DNA of 5,095 nt from Candidatus Hydrogenedentota bacterium (GTDB lineage Bacteria; Hydrogenedentota; Hydrogenedentia; Hydrogenedentales; SLHB01), in the NCBI GenBank assembly GCA_022706165.1, contig JAKJDA010000233.1, positions 1-5,095 on the forward strand, in the 5' to 3' direction. Both the position numbers and the translations under genes were made by a program. Position 1 is the stretch's first letter, and each line of letters starts with the position of its first letter. This document shows, piece after piece, positions 1-4,466 of the stretch. The notes beneath the pieces are model-generated. The model saw nothing but the letters and a program-made list of their open reading frames with translations, made no database searches and had not been told where the DNA came from.

Positions 1-2
1 AA

Positions 3-980
3 CGCGGCGCGCTCGAAGAGGTGCGCCGTCAGCCTCGCAGCGCGACCGCCCGCCAGCTTCGTGAATGGGGGCATCGCTGGCGCCGCGCGCTGATGGCTGA
101 GTCGGAAGCTTCCGAGGAAGTCGCCGAGCAAGCCATCGATCGCCTCATCGTGCTGCGCTATCTCATCGAGCACGACATCCTCAAGCGCGCCGGATGGCGG
201 CTGCAGAAACGATACCAGGACCTGATCCGCGCGGCGTCCGGAGCGCGTCCCGAAGGTTGCGGCAAGAGGATCGTCGCGTTGTTTCACGACATCTGGTTCG
301 ACTGGAAGGCGGACATTTTTGCGCACGCCCCGATCATTGACGCCGTTTTGGAGCGCGATCAGATTGCGGCGCCGTTGTTGCGCGAATTCTCGATGCTGTC
401 GCGCGCGAAATTCACCATCGCGACCGTCCTCGAAAGCTTCAACTACGGCGAAGCCGCTGAAAAGGCCCGCGTTCGCATGATTCCCGAGGAAACCGAAGAG
501 CGCAACCATCTGCTTGCAAAACAGACCCTCGACACGATCGACGAAATGCAGATCGCCATCGATCTCGCCGAGGAGGGGTACCGCAGCATCTTTCACTGGT
601 TTGATCGGTTGATTGCGCTCTACGAACATCTCGATCGGGCCTATGAGGCGCGCCAGACACATGCCGCCCCTGTCCCCCGCGACATCGATCTATTCGCGTG
701 GTCCGCCGAAGACGCCAAGCGGCCGCACGCGCTTTCCGACAAATGCGTCCACGCCGCCGAGAAGGCGCTGGTCGTATATTGGACCACGCCCCGGCAATAC
801 CGCACCGCCCGCCTGCTTCTGTACCTTCACCTCATCAGTCGCTACGAGCAAGGCAAACAGCGGTTTCCGCGTTTCCCGCAACTCGAAAAGGCACTGGTCG
901 AACGGCCGCGCATTCTCGATTCTGATCGGAAGCAGATCTTCGGCCAGCCCCCCGCGCCGGGCGATTGGGAAGTGGTGTAG
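3..980 (+). CDS. Helical protein of unknown function, 5' end probably outside the window (weak resemblance to the N-terminal helical region of type IIG/PglX-like proteins)
   Basis: The frame is open to the left edge, so the true start may lie upstream. In-window candidates are GTG at 21 (319 residues) and ATG at 93; neither has a well-spaced Shine-Dalgarno site, which favours a partial gene. The protein is largely charged and helical, with no signal peptide or membrane span. Counting from GTG 21, residues 16-54 (two Trp residues, then an AIDRLIVLRYLIEHDIL block) resemble the pattern seen before the methyltransferase core in type IIG and BREX PglX-like enzymes (W...L...eLn.avqrLldRLifLR..EDrgi). 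About residues 195-215 resemble the helix near the L.xiYE motif of those proteins. No methyltransferase motifs (FxGxG, NPPY) follow before the TAG at 978-980. It could be a truncated relative, a lineage-specific protein, or an unrelated helical protein. That a gene exists is fairly sure; the family is only a guess. Confidence 0.7.
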   Translation, partial: RGALEEVRRQPRSATARQLREWGHRWRRALMAESEASEEVAEQAIDRLIVLRYLIEHDILKRAGWRLQKRYQDLIRAASGARPEGCGKRIVALFHDIWFDWKADIFAHAPIIDAVLERDQIAAPLLREFSMLSRAKFTIATVLESFNYGEAAEKARVRMIPEETEERNHLLAKQTLDTIDEMQIAIDLAEEGYRSIFHWFDRLIALYEHLDRAYEARQTHAAPVPRDIDLFAWSAEDAKRPHALSDKCVHAAEKALVVYWTTPRQYRTARLLLYLHLISRYEQGKQRFPRFPQLEKALVERPRILDSDRKQIFGQPPAPGDWEVV

Positions 981-993
981 CCAGGATGCTTCG

Positions 994-1057
994 CAAGCGC
1001 CGCGCTTCGCGAGAATGAGAGGAGATATGCTGGGAGACGCACGCGAAGAGGCGCTTG
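994..1057. repeat. Imperfect inverted repeat, 15 paired bases, between the first two genes
   Basis: Outer arms 994-1001 and 1050-1057 pair over 8 bp. Inner arms 1005-1011 and 1042-1048 pair over 7 bp. A small internal loop (GCG opposite A) separates them, and the apical loop is 30 bases. A shorter local hairpin (TCGCAAGC with GCTTCGCGA, 991-1012) competes with the long fold. No T-run follows the right arm, so this is not a classical intrinsic terminator. It could be a 3' end structure for the first gene or a structured leader of the second. Function is unknown. Confidence 0.4.
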
Positions 1058-1166
1058 ATCCGGGAAGAAAGAAAGCGTAGTTTCAACGCAGGGCAGGTCT
1101 TCGTGGCGGGCGTTCGTGCGGGAACGAAGGCGACGTTTTCAAGAGGGATGGCCTCCGGTTGTTTCT

Positions 1167-1181
1167 GCGAATGCCATTCGC
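1167..1181. repeat. Short perfect inverted repeat (GCGAAT, 3 bases, ATTCGC)
   Basis: Two 6-base arms are separated by GCC, centred about 85 bases before the ATG of the cyclic-nucleotide-type gene. It could be an operator half-site pair or an RNA hairpin, and repeats of this size also arise by chance. Confidence 0.25.
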
Positions 1182-1206
1182 GAGGAGTACGCAGCGAAAC
1201 GGATCG

Positions 1207-1216
1207 GTTCCGGAAC
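1207..1216. promoter_or_regulatory. Perfect 10-bp palindrome GTTCCGGAAC upstream of the cyclic-nucleotide-type gene, possible operator
   Basis: The palindrome has no spacer and ends 42 bases before the ATG at 1259. Its position would suit repression or RNA folding near the ribosome binding site. No regulator is identified, and the site alone is weak evidence. Confidence 0.2.
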
Positions 1217-1246
1217 ATGGGGAAGCTCTCGGTCTCCCAACCTGTC

Positions 1247-1251
1247 GGAGG
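1247..1251 (+). promoter_or_regulatory. Shine-Dalgarno site GGAGG for the tandem cyclic-nucleotide-binding-like gene
   Basis: GGAGG lies 7 bases before ATG 1259. This decides the start in favour of 1259 over the in-frame TTG at 1055. Confidence 0.75.
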
Positions 1252-1258
1252 CGCGCAC

Positions 1259-2110
1259 ATGACGTCATCTACTGACCTTCAGGCATTGCTTGACCTCCCG
1301 TTGCTTCAGCGCATACCCGGCGACGCCCGAGAACGCGTCGCGACGCTTCTGCATCGCGTTTCCACGCGCATCGCCGTTTCCGATGGCGAAATTCTCTTGC
1401 TCCAGGGAAACGTGGGGGGCGATATGGGTTTTGTCTTGTTGCGCGGCGCGGTCGAGATCGATAGGGAAGAAACAGCGCCGATCGCCGTATCCGCGCCGGC
1501 TCTGTTGGGCGAGATGCTTCAATTCAATCCGAGCGCGCAACGAACTGCCACGGTGCGGGTCGCCGGGGATGCGGAATGCCTCCGATTTCCATGGCAGGAT
1601 TTTTATGCGCAGGCGAGACGGGACTTGTCGGAGGCCGAGCAGGACATGCTCATGGACAGCATGGAACGATGCATCTGGGAACGCTTGGGCCGCGATACGC
1701 TCATCGATCTCGCCTTATTCCGCGGCGTCTCCGACCAACTGAAGCTCCGGGCGTGCTTGCTGTTGCAGTGGATTGTCCGGCGGGCGGTCCTATCCGCCGG
1801 CGAGCAACTGTTTGCCCAGGATGATCTGTGCGGCGGCGCGGGGTACATCCTTACGCGCGGCAGTTTCGAACTGACGCGGCCCAATCACCCGGCGGCGATC
1901 GTCGGTTCGCCCAATCTCTTGGGCGTGATGCCGCGCTTCGATCCCGATCGACGTTGGAGCGCGACGGCGATTGCGCGGGAAACGGCGGAACTGCTCCGGT
2001 TCTCGTGGCTGGAGTATGAGGCGATGCTGCAGCGACGGCTCTCGCAACGCGAACAGCAGGAACTGGGCGACGCCATCGCGGCAAACGCAGCGGCGCATTT
2101 CGTCGCGTAA
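1259..2110 (+). CDS. Stand-alone protein of two tandem cyclic-nucleotide-binding-like (CRP/cNMP) domains
   Basis: This is a 283-residue soluble protein with two beta-roll domains of the cNMP-binding (CRP/PKA regulatory) fold, about residues 8-145 and 146-283. The halves align without gaps at an offset of exactly 138 residues: SDGE (41-44) with SAGE (179-182), FVLLRG (58-63) with YILTRG (196-201), LLGEM (82-86) with LLGVM (220-224), RFPW (109-112) with RFSW (247-250). Domain 1 keeps the phosphate-binding-cassette features (Glu85, and RTATV at 95-99), so it may bind a ligand. Domain 2 has Val223 and Trp233 at the matching Glu and Arg positions and is probably degenerate. There is no helix-turn-helix, kinase, cyclase or membrane segment, so any output must be through a partner. 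The start is set by GGAGG at 1247-1251. The GATase gene converges on it. Which ligand it binds, if any, is unknown. Confidence 0.85.
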   Translation: MTSSTDLQALLDLPLLQRIPGDARERVATLLHRVSTRIAVSDGEILLLQGNVGGDMGFVLLRGAVEIDREETAPIAVSAPALLGEMLQFNPSAQRTATVRVAGDAECLRFPWQDFYAQARRDLSEAEQDMLMDSMERCIWERLGRDTLIDLALFRGVSDQLKLRACLLLQWIVRRAVLSAGEQLFAQDDLCGGAGYILTRGSFELTRPNHPAAIVGSPNLLGVMPRFDPDRRWSATAIARETAELLRFSWLEYEAMLQRRLSQREQQELGDAIAANAAAHFVA

Positions 2111-2119
2111 GCGGCTGCA

Positions 2120-2138
2120 TCTCGTGCGTTTCACGAGA
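2120..2138. terminator. Hairpin between convergent genes, probable bidirectional transcription end
   Basis: TCTCGTG and CACGAGA pair over 7 bp around the loop CGTTT. It lies in the 49-base gap between the stops of two genes reading towards each other, where a shared terminator is expected. There is no clear T-run on either side, so its efficiency is doubtful. Confidence 0.4.
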
Positions 2139-2159
2139 ACGGCAATGCCATGCGAAGAC

Positions 2160-3047
2160 CTATAGCGCCCTTTGCACGGGCGGCGCGCCCGCCTTCGGCA
2201 GCACCAACGCATTGAGCCAATTGATGAACTCCCGCTGACGCATCTCGTCCTGGATGACGTGATCGTCGATCCCCAACTGCCAGCGGAGGTCCGTGCGCGC
2301 GGGATCGTCGTGGAGAGCCTCCAGGCGATCGACGTACGCCATCAGGTCTTCGTGGCCGCGGAAGAGGCCCTGTTTCACGAGACGGTCTTCGCGCGCGACG
2401 ATGAGCCGCGCCAATTCATGCAGGTCATACTCGGGGTGATACTGCACGCCCCAGAACTCGCCCTTGCCGTGTTTGACGGCCACCGCCTGGCAACAGTGCT
2501 CATTAGCGGCAAGCAGTACGCCGCCTTCAGGGAGTTTCGTGATGTGGTCGTCGTGACTCACAAAATGCGAGTAGACGTGCGGTTTGCCGTGGAACATCGG
2601 GTGCGTTTTCGCGGCGTCGGTCGTGGCGATGTTGCGCACGACGCCCATCTCGCGTCCCTTGGGATGGGGCGAAACTTCGCCGCCGGCGGAGTAGACGGCC
2701 ACTTGGGCGCCCCAGCAGCTGCCAAAACCCGGCACGCCGACGTTATACGCGCGCTTGGCGAGTTCCACCTGACACGTCGCGCGCTCATCGTCCGTGTGGT
2801 AGACCGTCAGGTTGCAGCCCGGCCACAACACGCCCGCGTATCCCTTGAGGTCTTCTTCGGTGGCGCCTCCCTTCAAATCATCGCTCGATAGCCAGACGTC
2901 GTATTCGGCATCCGGCAAGTACTTCACCAACATGTCGCGATAGAGCGCCCACGCCAACTTCATGCCCACTTCGTCGAATTGGTCCCGGCTGGCCTTGGGA
3001 TATCCATCCAGAATCAAGAAGCGCAACGGCTTCGACATCGTATTCAT
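2160..3047 (-). CDS. Class I glutamine amidotransferase-like protein with a C-terminal extension
   Basis: This 295-residue cytosolic protein has the class I (triad) glutamine amidotransferase fold. The nucleophile elbow GSCWGAQ gives Cys111 and YHPEY gives His204 and Glu206, so the catalytic triad is intact. Family members release ammonia from glutamine for a synthetase, or cleave gamma-glutamyl bonds. The domain ends near residue 207, and an acidic helical extension of about 85 residues follows (HEDLMAYVDRLEALHDDP, RWQLGIDD, INWLNAL). I recall the same tail in GMP-synthase-like stand-alone amidotransferases of other bacteria. No synthetase domain is fused or adjacent, so the substrate is unknown. 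The gene starts 18 bp after the HAD gene and is probably cotranscribed. ATG 3047 is given here; ATG 3038 (three residues in) fits equally well, because AAAGGG at 3048-3053 sits 9 bases before it. Confidence 0.9.
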   Translation of the reverse strand: MNTMSKPLRFLILDGYPKASRDQFDEVGMKLAWALYRDMLVKYLPDAEYDVWLSSDDLKGGATEEDLKGYAGVLWPGCNLTVYHTDDERATCQVELAKRAYNVGVPGFGSCWGAQVAVYSAGGEVSPHPKGREMGVVRNIATTDAAKTHPMFHGKPHVYSHFVSHDDHITKLPEGGVLLAANEHCCQAVAVKHGKGEFWGVQYHPEYDLHELARLIVAREDRLVKQGLFRGHEDLMAYVDRLEALHDDPARTDLRWQLGIDDHVIQDEMRQREFINWLNALVLPKAGAPPVQRAL

Positions 3048-3065
3048 CCCTTTCTCGGAAGCCGC

Positions 3066-3833
3066 CTACTTGCTCCCGTTCAATTCTTCGACAATCGCCG
3101 CCAACTGGGCGTAGTCCGTGCAGATCGCGTCGGCTTTCGAATGCGCGCTGCCACGATCCTTGACCACCGTGGTGAGAATCGCGCGCGCGCCTACCGCGTG
3201 CGGTCCTCCGACGTCATTGTGTTCGCGGTCGCCGATGTGGACGATCTCGCTCACGTCGCAGCCCAACTGCTTTGCCGCCGCTTCGAACACGCTGGGGTGC
3301 GGTTTCGAATGGCCCGCTTCATCGGAGAACACAAAGACCTGGAAGTAATCCAGCAGGCCTTCGTCCTTGAGCAACTGACGCAGGCAGCGGCCCGGCGAGA
3401 AGATCGCGTCGGAGATCACAGCAAGCTTGTACTTAGCGTGGAGCGCCTTGATCGCCTCATGCACATGAGGGGCGAAATCGGGTCGGAATTCCAGCTCCAT
3501 CTCTTCATGTAAGCGGATCAACTCGGCGAACTCTGGCTCGGGCAAGCTGCGCTTTAGTCCGTCGAGCAGCACGGTCAAGCGTTCGCGCACGGACCACGTC
3601 ACGTGCTGATCGTGCCAGACCTTACGGAATGCGGCGTCCGTCACGTCATAGGCCAGGTGGACCGTTTCGCGCGCGATCGGCTCGTGCTGGTTAAGGTATG
3701 CGTGGACGAGTGCGCGCCGCTCTGCCGATTTGGACGGACGCCCCGCCGCAGCGCGTTTCGGCTCGTCGGTGTCGTCCTGGAATACGGCATCCCACAGATC
3801 AAACGTAATGGCTTTGATGGTTCTTTTTGACAC
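3066..3833 (-). CDS. HAD-superfamily hydrolase (haloacid dehalogenase-like), altered motif I
   Basis: This 255-residue cytosolic HAD-fold protein has motif I FDLWDAV with nucleophile Asp12, motif II Ser141 (VISD), motif III Lys177 (SKPHPSVF) and motif IV GDREHNDV with Asp202 and Asp207. A helical C1-type cap fills about residues 19-115. Most HAD phosphatases have Asp two residues after the nucleophile as the general acid; here it is Trp14. Haloacid dehalogenases carry Tyr there (FDxYGT), so simple phosphatase activity should not be assumed; the substrate is unknown. An insert rich in Lys, Arg and Ala (about 22-42) follows motif I. GTG 3833 is chosen because GAGG (3841-3844) lies 7 bases upstream. 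It is the first gene of an apparent operon with the amidotransferase gene and is preceded by a sigma70-like promoter. Confidence 0.9.
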   Translation of the reverse strand: MSKRTIKAITFDLWDAVFQDDTDEPKRAAAGRPSKSAERRALVHAYLNQHEPIARETVHLAYDVTDAAFRKVWHDQHVTWSVRERLTVLLDGLKRSLPEPEFAELIRLHEEMELEFRPDFAPHVHEAIKALHAKYKLAVISDAIFSPGRCLRQLLKDEGLLDYFQVFVFSDEAGHSKPHPSVFEAAAKQLGCDVSEIVHIGDREHNDVGGPHAVGARAILTTVVKDRGSAHSKADAICTDYAQLAAIVEELNGSK

Positions 3834-3840
3834 TGGAGCA

Positions 3841-3844
3841 CCTC
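3841..3844 (-). promoter_or_regulatory. Shine-Dalgarno site GAGG for the HAD gene
   Basis: GAGG on the - strand is 7 bases from the GTG at 3833-3831. It supports a GTG start, with the SKRTIKAITFDLW N-terminus placing motif I at the usual distance. Confidence 0.6.
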
Positions 3845-3864
3845 GTTATCAGCTTTTGATCGGC

Positions 3865-3885
3865 TCGCCGGTTGAGTGACGGCGA
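3865..3885 (-). promoter_or_regulatory. Hairpin in the leader of the HAD-amidotransferase transcript
   Basis: On the - strand TCGCCG and CGGCGA pair over 6 bp around a 9-base loop. It falls between the predicted transcription start (near 3889) and the Shine-Dalgarno site, so it would form in the 5' leader. No riboswitch class is recognised. Confidence 0.3.
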
Positions 3886-3895
3886 CACAGGGGGG

Positions 3896-3924
3896 ACTAT
3901 AGCAAATCCTGGGGGTTCCCGCAA
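3896..3924 (-). promoter_or_regulatory. Sigma70-like extended -10 promoter for the HAD-amidotransferase operon
   Basis: On the - strand a -10 TATAGT (3901-3896) is preceded by TGC, an extended -10. A weak -35 TTGCGG (3924-3919) stands 17 bases upstream. Predicted transcription starts near 3889, giving a leader of about 56 bases before GTG 3833. Runs of five and six G (+ strand, 3911-3915 and 3890-3895) flank the -10, spaced about two helical turns apart. Confidence 0.5.
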
Positions 3925-3934
3925 AACTTCCGAC

Positions 3935-3958
3935 TTCGCTTCGGTTTTCCCAAGCGAA
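3935..3958 (-). terminator. Probable terminator hairpin after the YjfB-like gene
   Basis: TTCGCTT and AAGCGAA pair over 7 bp. Inside, after one C-C mismatch, GG pairs with CC around a TTTT loop (AAAA on the - strand). It lies 24 bases after the - strand stop at 3982. A short T-run occurs about 10 bases beyond on the - strand, overlapping the HAD promoter -35 region. It would separate the small gene from the HAD operon. Confidence 0.45.
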
Positions 3959-3981
3959 ATTTCAGGAGGGGATGGGGCGCG

Positions 3982-4176
3982 CTATGCCGAAAGGTCGAGA
4001 TTCCGGCCCACCGCCGGATCGATGATTGCCGCGGATTGGATGAGTTGCACGGCCATTTGGCCCATCTCTTTCATCACATGCTGCTGCTGTTTCAACGCGG
4101 CGACCTGCAATAGAGCCCCGATCGGCGCCGCCGACGGCTCCGCGCTCAAACCTCTAATGCTTGCAATGCCGTTCAT
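3982..4176 (-). CDS. YjfB-like putative motility protein (small)
   Basis: This 64-residue protein resembles the YjfB putative motility family (about 55-70 residues, function not established). Its features are the central helix LLQVAALKQQQHVMKEMGQM (residues 22-41), a following amphipathic helix AVQLIQSA (42-49), and the C-terminal signature PAVGRNLDLSA (54-64), matching the family's G-x-x-(I/L)-D ending. There is no signal peptide or membrane span. ATG 4176 is preferred over ATG 4188 because GAGGG (4186-4182) sits 5 bases upstream and the predicted promoter places transcription start near 4198. No flagellar or chemotaxis gene is seen in the window, so it is an orphan here. It is transcribed towards the HAD operon but has its own promoter and a terminator-like hairpin. 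The family call rests on recall of the pattern, without a search. Confidence 0.65.
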   Translation of the reverse strand: MNGIASIRGLSAEPSAAPIGALLQVAALKQQQHVMKEMGQMAVQLIQSAAIIDPAVGRNLDLSA

Positions 4177-4181
4177 GATAA

Positions 4182-4186
4182 CCCTC
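4182..4186 (-). promoter_or_regulatory. Shine-Dalgarno site GAGGG for the YjfB-like gene
   Basis: GAGGG on the - strand lies 5 bases before ATG 4176 and overlaps the alternative ATG 4188. It favours the shorter, 64-residue product. Confidence 0.6.
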
Positions 4187-4204
4187 ATCGCGCTTCAATA
4201 CACT

Positions 4205-4233
4205 TTTATACCACCATTCGCGCGGTGCGTCAA
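4205..4233 (-). promoter_or_regulatory. Near-consensus sigma70 promoter for the YjfB-like gene
   Basis: On the - strand TTGACG (4233-4228) and TATAAA (4210-4205) are separated by exactly 17 bases. This is the best promoter in the window. Start near 4198 gives a leader of about 22 bases to ATG 4176. A strongly AT-rich block upstream of the -35 (about 4240-4295) could act as an UP element. Confidence 0.7.
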
Positions 4234-4310
4234 AGAGAATTTTGGGTATGTTTTCAATAAAATAAATATATTCAATAAATACTATACATTTCTTTGTGTA
4301 TGCGGCGACG

Positions 4311-4360
4311 ATCAGGCAAAAATCTGAGTTCCGAGTAAGCCAGCGCAACAGATGCCTGAT
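4311..4360. repeat. Inverted repeat ATCAGGCA / TGCCTGAT with an inner stem
   Basis: Perfect 8-base arms lie at 4311-4318 and 4353-4360. After an AAAA bulge the stem continues with TCTG (4323-4326) and CAGA (4349-4352), giving 12 paired bases and a 22-base loop. No T-run follows on either strand. It might be a structured 3' end of the transporter transcript, a small RNA, or an insertion remnant. Nothing identifies which. Confidence 0.35.
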
Positions 4361-4408
4361 GGGCGCCGAACTCTGTATGACCGTCTGTGAAGGCAAAATT
4401 AGCACGCC

Positions 4409-4426
4409 ATTCCAAAATGCTGGAAT
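4409..4426 (-). terminator. Possible weak terminator hairpin after the MFS gene
   Basis: ATTCCA and TGGAAT pair over 6 bp around a 6-base loop, about 40 bases beyond the MFS stop on the - strand. A TTTT run follows within about 10 bases in the direction of transcription. The stem is AT-rich and short, so it is weak. Confidence 0.3.
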
Positions 4427-4466
4427 CGAGAAGGGCGTAGCGTTCGTGTATTGCCCGGATCGCCAC

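Larger units (their letters stand above)
981..1258. other. Intergenic region with inverted repeats and a weak promoter candidate
   Basis: I see no convincing gene in these 278 bases. They hold a nested 15-bp inverted repeat (994-1057), a 6-bp hairpin with a 3-base loop (1167-1181) and a perfect 10-bp palindrome (1207-1216), each listed separately. A possible promoter for the downstream gene is TTGATC at 1055-1060, 17 bases, then TAGTTT at 1078-1083, but the -10 matches the consensus poorly. Two mutually exclusive small hairpins (arms 1099-1104/1124-1129 and 1111-1115/1122-1126) also occur. The downstream frame is open back to a TTG at 1055, but that stretch reads as non-coding. Confidence 0.5.
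4234..4466. other. Intergenic region: AT-rich block plus inverted repeats
   Basis: No convincing gene is seen. Positions about 4236-4300 are strongly AT-rich, unlike the rest of the window. They contain two copies of TTCAATAAA (4253-4261 and 4271-4279), 18 bases apart. To the right are an 8-bp inverted repeat (4311-4360) and a 6-bp hairpin (4409-4426), listed separately. A 64-codon frame (4466-4272, - strand) and an 88-codon frame (4296-4562, + strand) cross the region but have no family resemblance. Confidence 0.5.

Noticed and set aside
1027..1080. 17-codon leader frame beginning ATG after AGAGGAG
   Set aside because: The Shine-Dalgarno spacing is only 2 bases and the peptide has no recognisable attenuator feature.
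1055..1258. N-terminal extension of the cyclic-nucleotide-type protein from a TTG start
   Set aside because: Its 68 residues have no family resemblance and run through palindromes, while ATG 1259 has a well-placed GGAGG.
835..1260. 141-codon frame on the - strand, and the 613-1080 frame on the + strand
   Set aside because: Both overlap the first gene in other frames; their Arg/Ser/Pro-rich composition is typical of shadow frames in GC-rich DNA.
2172..2891. 239-codon + strand frame antisense to the amidotransferase gene
   Set aside because: The opposite strand encodes a protein with an intact catalytic triad; this frame is its complement shadow.
2979..3512. 177-codon + strand frame antisense to the HAD gene
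   Set aside because: It mirrors the HAD reading frame, which has all four HAD motif positions occupied in order (motif I with a Trp variant).
4253..4279. Two TTCAATAAA copies as the start of a CRISPR array or transposon end
   Set aside because: There are only two copies, too short and in AT-rich sequence; no spacers, transposase or terminal inverted repeats are present.
3872..4327. 151-codon + strand frame covering the YjfB-like gene and the AT-rich block
   Set aside because: It has a Cys-run composition with no family resemblance and is antisense to a better-supported gene with promoter and Shine-Dalgarno site.
4272..4466. 64-codon - strand frame starting GTG immediately after the MFS stop
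   Set aside because: Its adjacency is suggestive of coupling, but the peptide has no recognisable features, runs into the AT-rich block and lacks a clear Shine-Dalgarno site.
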